Source: an uncultured Paracoccaceae bacterium (GTDB taxonomy: Bacteria > Pseudomonadota > Alphaproteobacteria > Rhodobacterales > Rhodobacteraceae). Taken from it: DNA of 64,000 bases. A model generated the notes under the pieces. It was not told the origin of the DNA, ran no database searches, and saw nothing but the letters and a program-made list of their open reading frames with translations. Position 1 is the first letter of the stretch. The number at the start of each line of letters is the position of its first letter. Below, in pieces: positions 56,589-64,000 of the stretch. The stretch is taken from contig CAJXWO010000002.1 of the NCBI GenBank assembly GCA_913062865.1, positions 30,302 through 94,301 on the forward strand. Reading direction: 5' to 3'. The position numbers and the translations under genes are program-made.

Positions 56589-57677
56589 ATGGTGTTCGCC
56601 CCGACCCTGCCGGAACTGATCTCCCGCGCCCGTGCCGATCTGCGCATGGGCGTGCCGGTGGTGCTGGACGGGGCGGCGCCCGTCGTGGTGGCGGCGGCAG
56701 AGACGCTGACGCCTGCGCGTCTGGCAGATCTGCGCGCCCTTGGCGATGCTGCCGTGCTGGCGATCACCCGCCGCCGGGCCGAGACGCTCAAGGCGCGCGC
56801 CTATGATGGCGACGTGGCGCGGATCGTTCTGCCCGGCGATGCCGATCTGCCGTGGGTGCAGGCCGTGGCCGACCCCGCCGACGACCTGCGCACCCCGATG
56901 AAGGGCCCGCTTGTCACCGCGCGGAACGGGGACGCGGCCGCCCATCGCGTGGCCATCGCTCTGGTCAAATCCGCACGGCTCTTGCCCGCCGCCGTGGTCG
57001 TGCCGATCGAGGACGGGGCCGGTTTTGCCGCCACCCATGGTCTGACACGGCTTTTCACGGTTCAGGCCGGGGCGCATCTGTCAGAGCTCAGCCCGTTGCA
57101 TGATGTGGTCCATGCCCGCGTGCCCCTGTCCGTCTCTGACGCAGGCCGCGTTCATGTCTTCCGCCCCGAAGATGGCGGCGAAGAGCATTTCGCAGTCGAG
57201 ATCGGCAAGCCTGACCGGGACGCACCCGTTCTGGCGCGGCTTCATTCCGCATGTTTCACCGGTGATCTGATGGGCAGTCTGAAATGCGATTGCGGGCCGC
57301 AACTGCGGGGCGCATTGGCGCAGATGGGGGACGAGGGGCAAGGCGTGCTGCTTTATCTCAACCAGGAGGGGCGCGGCATCGGCCACGCCAACAAGATGCG
57401 CGCCTATTCGCTGCAGGATCAGGGCTTTGACACGGTCGAAGCCAACCACCGACTCGGTTTCGAGGATGACGAGCGCGATTTCCGCATCGGTGCCGCGATT
57501 CTGAAAGAGCTTGGGTTCCGCGCCGTCCGGCTGATGACGAACAACCCCGCCAAGATCGAGATGATGCAGCGCCAGGGGATCGACGTTACCGAACGAGTGC
57601 CGCTGAAGCTGGGCCGCACCGATCACAATGCCGCCTACCTGGATACCAAGGCCCGCAAATCCGGGCATCTTCTGTAG
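56589..57677 (+). CDS. ribA: GTP cyclohydrolase II (with degenerate RibB-like N-terminal region)
   Basis: 362 aa. It opens GTP as the first step of riboflavin synthesis. The C-terminal domain holds the zinc ligands (SACFTGDLMGSLKCDCG, Cys about 222, 233, 235), the YLNQEGRGIGH active-site loop and RLMTNNPAKI. The 180-residue N-terminal region resembles a degraded DHBP-synthase domain (LVTARNGDAAAHRVAIALVK, THGLTRLFTVQAG) and lacks the acidic residues of active RibB. This fused form is common in alphaproteobacteria. ATG 56589 follows GGAG by four bases. Confidence 0.94.
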   Translation: MVFAPTLPELISRARADLRMGVPVVLDGAAPVVVAAAETLTPARLADLRALGDAAVLAITRRRAETLKARAYDGDVARIVLPGDADLPWVQAVADPADDLRTPMKGPLVTARNGDAAAHRVAIALVKSARLLPAAVVVPIEDGAGFAATHGLTRLFTVQAGAHLSELSPLHDVVHARVPLSVSDAGRVHVFRPEDGGEEHFAVEIGKPDRDAPVLARLHSACFTGDLMGSLKCDCGPQLRGALAQMGDEGQGVLLYLNQEGRGIGHANKMRAYSLQDQGFDTVEANHRLGFEDDERDFRIGAAILKELGFRAVRLMTNNPAKIEMMQRQGIDVTERVPLKLGRTDHNAAYLDTKARKSGHLL

Positions 57678-57691
57678 ACACCGGACCGACC

Positions 57692-58186
57692 ATGACCCCC
57701 CAGGACCTCGTCGTCACGCGCAGCCATCTGCGGTTTCTGAATCGCCGGTTTCCACGGACCGTCGGCCGCGGCGGGATCACCGACCTCAAGCGCGAAGGCG
57801 ATGGCGCCACGCCGCGCGGGGTGCACCGGCTGGTGGGGATGCTCTATCGGCCCGACCGCATGGCGCGGCCTGCGGATTGGGCGCTGCCGATCCGCCCGGG
57901 CGACCTGTGGTCGGACGACCCGGCGCACGAGGATTACAACCTGATGGTCCGCGCGCCCTACCCCCACAGTCACGAGGTGCTGCGGCGCGCCGATCCGATG
58001 TATGATCTGGTGATCCTGACCGACTGGAACTGGCCCTATGCCCAACGCGGGCGCGGATCGGCCATTTTCATCCACCGCTGGCGGCGGCCGGGCTATCCTA
58101 CGGCAGGCTGTATCGGGTTGCGCCCCACCGCTCTGGCATGGATCGCCGCGCGCATCCGATACGAAACGCGATTGATCGTGCTTTAG
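57692..58186 (+). CDS. L,D-transpeptidase (YkuD) family protein
   Basis: 164 aa, a minimal YkuD domain with no visible signal peptide. The catalytic motif is FIHRWRRPGYPTAGCIGL (His about 128, Cys about 140); YkuD enzymes usually have an Arg or His after GCI, where this one has Gly. L,D-transpeptidases cross-link murein or attach lipoproteins, and the family also includes cytoplasmic forms of unknown role. It follows ribA by 14 bases and may share its transcript; it converges with the yggS gene. Confidence 0.88.
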   Translation: MTPQDLVVTRSHLRFLNRRFPRTVGRGGITDLKREGDGATPRGVHRLVGMLYRPDRMARPADWALPIRPGDLWSDDPAHEDYNLMVRAPYPHSHEVLRRADPMYDLVILTDWNWPYAQRGRGSAIFIHRWRRPGYPTAGCIGLRPTALAWIAARIRYETRLIVL

Positions 58187-58836
58187 CCGGTCTCGCGTGC
58201 GCCGAAGATGGCCGAGCCCACGCGCACATGGGTCGCCCCAAGCGCAATCGCGCGCTCGAAATCGCCCGACATGCCCATGGAAAGCCCACCCAGGCCGTTG
58301 CGTTCCGCGATTTTGGCCAACAGGGCAAAATGCAGTGACGGTTCTTCGTTCACGGGCGGGATGCACATCAACCCCTGCACGGGCAGATCGAGCGCGCGGC
58401 ACTCGGCCACGAAGGCATCAGCATCGGCGGGCAGGATCCCAGCCTTCTGCGGCTCTTCGCCCGTGTTCACCTGGATGAACAGGTCGGGACACTGGCCCAT
58501 CTCCTGCGCCAGCCGCGCCAGGGTCTTGGCCAGTTTTGGACGGTCGACCGAATGGATCGCGTCCGACAACTCCATCGCCTGACGCGCCTTGTTGGTCTGC
58601 AACGGACCGATTAGGTGCAACTCGATCCCGTCATAGCGGTCGCGAAAGCCGGGCCATTTGCCCGCGGCCTCTTGCACGCGGTTCTCGCCGAAAACGCGAT
58701 GGCCCGCGTCCAGCACCGCCTCGACCCGGGCATCGGGCTGCATCTTGGACACGGCGATCAGGGTGACCGATCCGGGGGCGCGGCCCGCGTCGGCCTCGGC
58801 CTTGGCCACCTGGGCCTTGATGTCCTCCAACGCCAT
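58183..58836 (-). CDS. YggS-family PLP homeostasis protein
   Basis: 217 aa. These PLP-binding proteins buffer free pyridoxal phosphate and affect amino acid balance. The PLP Lys is in LIAVSKMQPDARV (about 31). Other signatures are FGENRVQEAAGKWP, HLIGPLQTNKAR and GLSMGMSGDFERAIALGATHVRVGSAIFG (quoted in pieces: GLSMGMSGDFERAIALG, then THVRVGSAIFG). Start ATG 58836. It follows the sulfotransferase gene by one base, so they are probably co-transcribed. Confidence 0.95.
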   Translation of the reverse strand: MALEDIKAQVAKAEADAGRAPGSVTLIAVSKMQPDARVEAVLDAGHRVFGENRVQEAAGKWPGFRDRYDGIELHLIGPLQTNKARQAMELSDAIHSVDRPKLAKTLARLAQEMGQCPDLFIQVNTGEEPQKAGILPADADAFVAECRALDLPVQGLMCIPPVNEEPSLHFALLAKIAERNGLGGLSMGMSGDFERAIALGATHVRVGSAIFGARETG

Positions 58837-58837
58837 G

Positions 58838-60289
58838 TCAGTCCTTCTCCCATTCGTCGATGAAGGGGGCCAGGTCGGCCTCGTATTTCTTCCAGGCCTG
58901 CGCGGACGCCGTGTAGATCGGTTGGCGCACCTGGTGCAGGCTCAGGGTTTTCACGATGCTTTTTGCCTTGTGAAACTCAAGGCAGGCAGGATCCCAGTCG
59001 AGCCCTGCCGCGGCCACCAGCGCGCGGCTGTGCGGTTCGGGATCGGCCACCAGGTCTTCGTAATGGATGACATGCACCGCTTCGCCCATTCGATCCTGCC
59101 AATGGCGCACGCAGCGGTCGAAGGTCTTCATGTACCGAGCGATGTCCCGCAGATCGTTGGAATAGCGGTGCGTGCCATCGCCGAAATGGTTCTTGTAGAT
59201 CGACAGCGCAATATCGCGCGGGTCCCGGCGCACGACGACAAAGCGGGCCTTGGGCAGGGCACAGCGCAGAAGGCCCAGCATCAGATGGCTTTGAATACCC
59301 TTGTCGGTGAACGCCTGGCCAAATTCCATATCGCGGCGCACAAGCCGGATGTAATCCCGGCCGAGCTTGGCCCAGATGCCCTTGGGCAGGGATGTGGCGG
59401 GCTTGAAATCCCTTGGGCCGTTCAGGGCCAGGTATGCCAGCCGCACCGCATGCACGATCTCTCCGCCGGCAGTGACGTCGGGATGTGCGGCCACGATCTG
59501 TTCTGCCAGCGTCGTGCCAGAGCGGGGCATGCCGGTGACGAAAATCGGCTGTTCCGGGGCATCACCCTCGGGTTCGGGCAGCGGGTCGAGCGCGGCCAGA
59601 AGCGCGTCGACCTCGGTCTCGCGGTCACGAATGTCGAAGGGATTGGCCTCGCGTTGCGCGGCATTGGCGGCATTCAGGAACCCGAAGACGCGGTCATGCG
59701 CACCGATATCCTCCATCGCCTTGCCAAGAGCGAAACCGAACTGAACGCGCCCGGCCCGCGTCATGCGCGGGTGGTTCCAGGCCTTCAGCATGTCGGCAAT
59801 CAGCGGGTCACCCGCCTTGAGCTTCTTGGACCCGAGGAAGCTGCGATAGAGCGCGCCCTCAAAGGGATTGCGGCGGATGGCGGCACGGAATTCCTTTTCG
59901 GCGGCCTCGAAATCGCCCAGGCGCTGAAGATAGATGGCCTTGTCGGCGCGTGGCTTCGCGGCCTTGGGGTCGCGGGCGATCAGCGCGTCATGCACCTCGA
60001 GCGCGGCGTCGGCATTTCCGGCTTTGTCATAGGCCTCGATCAGCGCGGCCAGGATCGCAGGCTCCTGCGGCTTGAGTGCGCGCGCACGCTCCAGCCAGTC
60101 GGCGGCGTCCGCGTGCCGTCCCTGCATCTGCGCGATGCGGCCGAGTTGAAACGGCACTTCGGCCTGTTTCGGCATCGCCTTGACCAGAGACATGAACCGT
60201 TCCTGCGCATCGGTCAGGCGGCCAGCCTGCATCAGGCGCAGGGCCTCTTGATAGCGGGTTTTCAGTTGCGTGGCGGAGACTGGCAGCAT
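58838..60289 (-). CDS. TPR-repeat sulfotransferase
   Basis: 483 aa. The first 200 residues read as TPR-like helical repeats (LMQAGRLTDAQERFMSLVKAM and HADAADWLERARALKPQEPA in pieces). The rest is a sulfotransferase domain with the 5'-phosphosulfate loop FVTGMPRSGTTLAEQ and a 3'-phosphate-binding segment RFVVVRRDPRDIALSIYKN. The acceptor (glycan, lipid or peptide) is unknown. TPR-sulfotransferases are frequent in Rhodobacterales. It is next to yggS on the same strand and downstream of the porin gene, beyond a terminator. Confidence 0.9.
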   Translation of the reverse strand: MLPVSATQLKTRYQEALRLMQAGRLTDAQERFMSLVKAMPKQAEVPFQLGRIAQMQGRHADAADWLERARALKPQEPAILAALIEAYDKAGNADAALEVHDALIARDPKAAKPRADKAIYLQRLGDFEAAEKEFRAAIRRNPFEGALYRSFLGSKKLKAGDPLIADMLKAWNHPRMTRAGRVQFGFALGKAMEDIGAHDRVFGFLNAANAAQREANPFDIRDRETEVDALLAALDPLPEPEGDAPEQPIFVTGMPRSGTTLAEQIVAAHPDVTAGGEIVHAVRLAYLALNGPRDFKPATSLPKGIWAKLGRDYIRLVRRDMEFGQAFTDKGIQSHLMLGLLRCALPKARFVVVRRDPRDIALSIYKNHFGDGTHRYSNDLRDIARYMKTFDRCVRHWQDRMGEAVHVIHYEDLVADPEPHSRALVAAAGLDWDPACLEFHKAKSIVKTLSLHQVRQPIYTASAQAWKKYEADLAPFIDEWEKD

Positions 60290-60335
60290 CGGCGGTCCTT
60301 TCGCCCTTGGCTATCATCGCCGCGACACAAAAGAA

Positions 60336-60362
60336 AAGAGCGGACCAACCGGCCCGCTCTTC
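60336..60362 (-). terminator. Rho-independent terminator of the porin gene
   Basis: On the minus strand AAGAGCGG pairs with CCGCTCTT around a ten-base loop, followed by TTCTTTT. It starts 23 bases after the porin stop and is the expected intrinsic terminator for a highly expressed gene. Confidence 0.85.
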
Positions 60363-60385
60363 CCGTAGAGAATAGCTGAGAGCTA

Positions 60386-61291
60386 TTAGAAGCTCATCGC
60401 CAGACCCAGCGAGTACTGGTCGACAGTGTCTGCACCGTCGACGTCCGACTGGCCATAGCCGAACTGTGCTTCCAGACCGCCGCCCAGATCGTAGTTGACG
60501 GCCAGGCCGAAGCCCGACGAGTCCGGTGCGCCGTCGATGTCATACTCACCGTAGTTCACACCGATGGTCAGGGCGTCCATGGAGTAGCCAAGGCCGATGC
60601 CGAAGTGGTTTGCGTCGGCACCGTTCAGGTCAGCCTGTTCGTAAACCAGGATGGCCTGCAGGCCGTTGTTGAAGGTGGTGTCGATCGACAGACCAATGAT
60701 GTCGTTGTCTTCGACGGTCTGGTAACCAAGGCCAACGCCCAGGGTCAGGCCGGCGAGATCCATGTCGTATGCAACACCGAGGCCGATAACGGCGTCGTCG
60801 GTGCCGGTGTCGTCGACTTCGGCCGAGAACGAGCCGGTGAAGCCCGAGACATCGTAGTCGAAGCGTGCGATCTGGCCATCATAGGTGCCGTCGAAGCCCG
60901 AGGTGCCCGAGAAACCAGCGTGGTCGGTGTGGGCGTCGTCGATCGAGCCGCCGATGGCGACGTCTGACAGGGCTTTGTCGTATGCACCGTCGGTATCACC
61001 CATGGTCAGGGTTGCGCCACCGGCCGAGATGAAGACCGACTCGGGGCCGCCATTGTTGGCACCAAAGCCGCCTTCTTCGTCCAGGTCGATCTTCGCGCCG
61101 AACGCGATGCCGTTGTCCGACTCGCCCGACAGGGTGAACGACACGTCGATGTCGGTGTGGAACTGCGTGTTGTCGCCGTACGCGTCACCGCCGACGACAC
61201 CCATTTCGGCCGAGCCCGACAGCGAAACGTCAGCTGCGGCGAAGCCTGCGGTTGCGACCAGCGCGGTGGTTGCAAGAAGAATGTTCTTCAT
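60386..61291 (-). CDS. Outer-membrane porin (Rhodobacter type)
   Basis: 301 aa. A signal peptide (MKNILLATTALVATAGFAAA) is followed by a Gly/Asp-rich, alternating-polar sequence ending in Phe (SLGLAMSF), as expected for a beta-barrel. Repeated short strands such as DVSFTLSGESDNGIAFGAKI and NHFGIGLGYSMDALTIGVNY are visible. It would form a general diffusion pore. ATG 61291 has GAGGGAAAAA upstream, a strong site. Acidic loops give a low predicted charge. A clear terminator follows. Confidence 0.93.
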   Translation of the reverse strand: MKNILLATTALVATAGFAAADVSLSGSAEMGVVGGDAYGDNTQFHTDIDVSFTLSGESDNGIAFGAKIDLDEEGGFGANNGGPESVFISAGGATLTMGDTDGAYDKALSDVAIGGSIDDAHTDHAGFSGTSGFDGTYDGQIARFDYDVSGFTGSFSAEVDDTGTDDAVIGLGVAYDMDLAGLTLGVGLGYQTVEDNDIIGLSIDTTFNNGLQAILVYEQADLNGADANHFGIGLGYSMDALTIGVNYGEYDIDGAPDSSGFGLAVNYDLGGGLEAQFGYGQSDVDGADTVDQYSLGLAMSF

Positions 61292-61564
61292 TTTTTCCCT
61301 CATGTGTTCAAGGCACGTACCAATCCGGTTGCCCGGCTTTGATGGGCACTCAATGCACCCCGGCTGGCCCCCTTGGCAAGTTGCGCGCCCGGCAACGTTC
61401 GAACAAGTGCCTTAATGATGCACATTTGCCACAAGCCTGCGCCGCCTCGGCGCCCGCCCCCGAAGGCACCGGGGAGCGCCATCGAAAAATGACGGTGCAC
61501 GGTCTCTTGTCGTCCAAGGGGCCGGCTTGTATGACGGTTGCGACCAATGACGCAGGAGCCTCCG

Positions 61565-62062
61565 ATGGCATGCAGCTTGTTCCGCCCGCTAACCGCCGTG
61601 ATCCTGGGCGGCGTTTTACTGGCCGGTTGCGGCAACCGGGACGGCGAGGAAGGCCCGCGTCCGACCCGCGATCCACAGGATATTCTTGATGACGAGATCT
61701 ACGGCGATCAGGGCCCGCCCTCGTCGACGATCTGGGACATTTTCCGCAACAGCGACCCGGCCGAGATCGGGGCTGTGAACAAGTATATCTGGAATGCCTC
61801 TATCGATGTGCTGAGCTTCCTGCCGATCCAGTCGGTCGACCCCTTCACCGGCGTGATCGTGACCGGGTATGGTACCCCGCCCGGCGGCGGTCGTGCCTAT
61901 CGCGCCACCGTCTACATCACCGATCCCGCGCTCGAGGCGCGCTCGCTGAACGTGGCGATGCAGACCCGCTCGGGTCCGGTCAGCGCCGCGACCCAGCGCG
62001 CGGTCGAAGATGCGATCCTGACCCGTGCCCGCCAGATGCGGCTGGACGACGCCAACTACTGA
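61565..62062 (+). CDS. DUF3576-family lipoprotein
   Basis: 165 aa from ATG 61565, with AGGAG six bases upstream; ATG 61547 is in frame as well. The signal ends at the lipobox LLAGC. The mature part has SSTIWDIFRNSDPAEIGAVN and YRATVYITDPALEARSLNVA, the DUF3576 pattern. The function is not known; the gene is usually next to leuS in this order of bacteria. Here a glycosyltransferase gene lies between. A terminator follows. Confidence 0.92.
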   Translation: MACSLFRPLTAVILGGVLLAGCGNRDGEEGPRPTRDPQDILDDEIYGDQGPPSSTIWDIFRNSDPAEIGAVNKYIWNASIDVLSFLPIQSVDPFTGVIVTGYGTPPGGGRAYRATVYITDPALEARSLNVAMQTRSGPVSAATQRAVEDAILTRARQMRLDDANY

Positions 62063-62088
62063 TTTCGACATCGGTTTCACCGCAACCC

Positions 62089-62120
62089 GCCCCGGCCACC
62101 GCGCCGGGGCCTCTTGTTTT
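62089..62120 (+). terminator. Rho-independent terminator of the DUF3576 gene
   Basis: GCCCCGG (62089-62095) pairs with CCGGGGC (62104-62110) across an eight-base loop, followed by TCTTGTTTT. It lies 27 bases past the stop. Confidence 0.75.
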
Positions 62121-62144
62121 GCCTGAGCGGCGAAGTGACCAGAG

Positions 62145-62165
62145 GCCCCGGGTCAGGCCCGGGGC
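62145..62165. repeat. GC-rich palindrome between DUF3576 and glycosyltransferase genes
   Basis: GCCCCGGG and CCCGGGGC form an eight-pair stem around five bases. It is similar to the palindrome at 42089-42103. It has no T-run on either strand and may be a dispersed intergenic repeat or a weak terminator for the convergent glycosyltransferase gene. Confidence 0.5.
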
Positions 62166-62189
62166 ACGGCGTCCCCCAGCAAAACCGGA

Positions 62190-63452
62190 TCAAATGGGGA
62201 TCGGCCTGGGAGAGAGTTGCGCCAGGGAATCCACCCAGTCGAGCTGCCGGGGCAGGCACACCGTTTTCAGGTCGTAATGTGCCCGGGCATGGGCGCGCGC
62301 GGCCTTGCCCAGCCGGTCGCGCAGCGTACGATCCTCCAGCATCTCGACAGCCTGATCGACCAGCGCGTCGCCATCGAAGAAATCCACGAGCCGTCCGTTT
62401 TCGTCATGGGTGATCGCCTCGCGGACCGGGTCCGTGCCACTGGCGAGGATCGCCGCGCCGACGCTCATCGCCTCGAGAAGGCTCCAACTCAGGACGAAGG
62501 GATAGGTGAGGTAGATATGCAGGCGCGACACCTGCAAAAGCCGCGTGAACTGGTCATAGGGGATACGCCCCAGGAAATGCACACGGGCCCAATCCGGGTC
62601 GGGAATTTGGCCGCGCACCTCGTCGATGAAGATCTGTTTCCAGGTCTGGCCTTTTGGTGGGCGGGCGCCATAGCTCACCTCGTCCCCGCCCACGATGAGC
62701 ACCCGTGCGTTGGGCCGTTCCTTCAAAAGCCGCGGCAGAGCGCGCATGAAGATGTGGTATCCGCGATAGGGTTCGAGGTTGCGGTTGACGAACGTGATCA
62801 CCTCGTCCGCGCGGGTAAGAACCGGACCGTCCTCGATCTCGAGCCGGACCTTGGGATCGGGCACGAGTGTGTCGGTATCCACCCCATCATGGATCACGCT
62901 GATCCGGTCGCGAAACTCGGGTGGATAAGTGTCGGCCTGGAATTGCGTCGGACTGATCCCCGCATCGCCCATCTGGAAATGCAGCAGGTTGTTGATGTTC
63001 TTCATCCGCAGGCGCAGCGCGTCACGTCCGGGTGACGGGCTGTCGAATTCGGGGGCGAACCCCACGAATGGGGTGCCGCTGCGGTGATAGAGCTCGCAAT
63101 ACAATCCGATCCGCGCGCCGGGCCAGACATCGCGCAGGAATAGGCTTTCGCCCCAGCCGAAATGCGCGAGGATCAGGTCGGGCGTGAACCCGCCCTCGTC
63201 CCGCAACCGGATCGCCGCCTGATAGCAGTGATCGCCGCGAATGAGCTTGGTCTCGAAATCCGACAGCCAGGGGTGGATGTCCCGGGCGCTCGCCCGCGCG
63301 ATCTTGTAGGGGTAGGCCCGGATCCCGTTCCAGGTGCCCACCTTCCTGGCCTTGGGGGTCAGTGCCCTGACCTCGTGGCCCGCCTTCACCAGCGCCGGGC
63401 CCAGATGCTTGTACTGCCCGGGAAAGTTCTGATGGATAATGAGGATCTTCAT
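62190..63452 (-). CDS. GT4-family glycosyltransferase
   Basis: 420 aa GT-B fold. The N-terminal [19 protein letters not shown] segment is the donor/acceptor Rossmann start, and the C-terminal domain has the EX7E-like motif around [21 protein letters not shown], typical of GT4. Sugar donor and acceptor are not predictable; surface polysaccharide or O-antigen-type synthesis is possible. Start ATG 63452, divergent from leuS. Its placement splits the usual DUF3576-leuS pair. Confidence 0.9.
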   Translation of the reverse strand: MKILIIHQNFPGQYKHLGPALVKAGHEVRALTPKARKVGTWNGIRAYPYKIARASARDIHPWLSDFETKLIRGDHCYQAAIRLRDEGGFTPDLILAHFGWGESLFLRDVWPGARIGLYCELYHRSGTPFVGFAPEFDSPSPGRDALRLRMKNINNLLHFQMGDAGISPTQFQADTYPPEFRDRISVIHDGVDTDTLVPDPKVRLEIEDGPVLTRADEVITFVNRNLEPYRGYHIFMRALPRLLKERPNARVLIVGGDEVSYGARPPKGQTWKQIFIDEVRGQIPDPDWARVHFLGRIPYDQFTRLLQVSRLHIYLTYPFVLSWSLLEAMSVGAAILASGTDPVREAITHDENGRLVDFFDGDALVDQAVEMLEDRTLRDRLGKAARAHARAHYDLKTVCLPRQLDWVDSLAQLSPRPIPI

Positions 63453-63617
63453 GCTCGGCCCGCCTTGCGCATTTCGGCTGTTTTGTCCCTATTGCCATGC
63501 AAACACATGCACGCCAATGGCCGTGACGGGGCGATTTTGCGGCCCCAAGGCCTAGACCGCGCCGGGCCAAGCGCATATCACCCCAGCGGTCAGCAACGCC
63601 AAGGAAAGCCGGGGCAC

Positions 63618-64000
63618 ATGTCGCGATACAACCCGTCCGAGATCGAAGCGAAATGGCAAGAGGCCTGGGAAACGGCCGGCACCTTTCGCGCCACCCGAAG
63701 CGCGGACAAGCCGAAATACTATGTGCTCGAGATGTTTCCCTACCCCTCGGGCCGGATTCATATAGGCCATGTGCGCAACTACACGATGGGCGACGTGATC
63801 GCGCGCTACAAGCTGGCCACGGGCCACAACGTGCTGCACCCGATGGGCTTTGACGCGTTCGGCATGCCCGCCGAGAACGCCGCGATGGCGTCGGGCGGCC
63901 ACCCCAAGGACTGGACCTATTCCAACATCGACACGATGGTCGCCCAGATGAAGCCGCTGGGCTTCGGCCTCGACTGGTCGCGCATGTTCGCCACCTGCGA
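63618..64000 (+). CDS. leuS: Leucyl-tRNA synthetase, 5' part (gene runs off the window)
   Basis: The first 127 codons are visible. LeuRS charges tRNA-Leu. The N-terminus [17 protein letters not shown] and the class I signature HIGH in [17 protein letters not shown] (about 40-60), then [13 protein letters not shown], are diagnostic. The ATG at 63618 follows AAGGAAAG at 15 bases. The rest of the gene (about 850 codons in the family) lies beyond the right edge. Confidence 0.97.
   Translation, partial: MSRYNPSEIEAKWQEAWETAGTFRATRSADKPKYYVLEMFPYPSGRIHIGHVRNYTMGDVIARYKLATGHNVLHPMGFDAFGMPAENAAMASGGHPKDWTYSNIDTMVAQMKPLGFGLDWSRMFATC

Overview
The window is GC-rich, densely coded chromosomal DNA of a Gram-negative alphaproteobacterium, most likely a heterotrophic Rhodobacterales (Roseobacter-group) species. 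This is inferred from gene content and order: dnaA-dnaN-recF-gyrB followed by rpsT, enoyl-CoA hydratase and mutM-ubiE-ubiB; a class I PHA synthase; an alpha-type porin; a DUF3576 lipoprotein close to leuS; YkgJ and GFA proteins; and a truncated dimethylglycine-dehydrogenase-like gene beside a homocysteine methyltransferase. No rRNA, tRNA, CRISPR array, intact insertion sequence or prophage was seen.

Layout. 1-3849: minus-strand operon (M17 aminopeptidase, NlpC/P60 peptidase, agmatinase-family ureohydrolase, M20 carbamoylase), suggesting peptide and guanidino/ureido nitrogen use. 4500-6468: plus-strand inorganic-carbon module (beta carbonic anhydrase, SbtA-type bicarbonate transporter, SbtB-like PII protein), followed by a small gene broken by an amber codon. 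6995-10521: asd, then a Kdo-transferase-like gene and lpxK (lipid A core). 10537-14917: dehydrogenase remnant, pncB, a lower-GC secreted trypsin-PAN protein, YkgJ protein and pncA (NAD salvage). 15031-17579: trhO and glpK. 17658-24480: minus-strand replication cluster (dnaA, dnaN, recF, DUF1294, gyrB). 24976-29471: rpsT, enoyl-CoA hydratase, mutM, then ubiE and ubiB.

29513-34812: class III CoA transferase, DsbA-like protein, DUF721/DciA-like protein, mutY (TTG start), alkB and an RluA-family synthase. 35005-38093: dimethylglycine-dehydrogenase-like remnant, homocysteine methyltransferase, GFA protein, LysE exporter, free-methionine sulfoxide reductase. 38151-42076: thiolase, STAS protein with a frameshifted anti-sigma-like partner, gamma-glutamyltransferase. 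42174-50849: hspQ, SLT lipoprotein, lolA, ftsK, aminotransferase, amidase, UbiH-type hydroxylase. 50927-54662: Trm112, Lon-N protein, thioredoxin-TPR protein, phaC. 54665-61291: xthA, OmpR-type regulator, ribA, L,D-transpeptidase, YggS, TPR-sulfotransferase, porin. 61565-64000: DUF3576 lipoprotein, GT4 glycosyltransferase and the 5' end of leuS.

Most genes are housekeeping. The less ordinary material is the carbonic anhydrase-SbtA-SbtB module in a presumed heterotroph, the trypsin-PAN gene, four broken genes, a candidate small RNA with an exposed CCTCCC motif downstream of the response regulator, and several strong intergenic palindromes. All calls come from reading the sequence; no database search or folding program was run.
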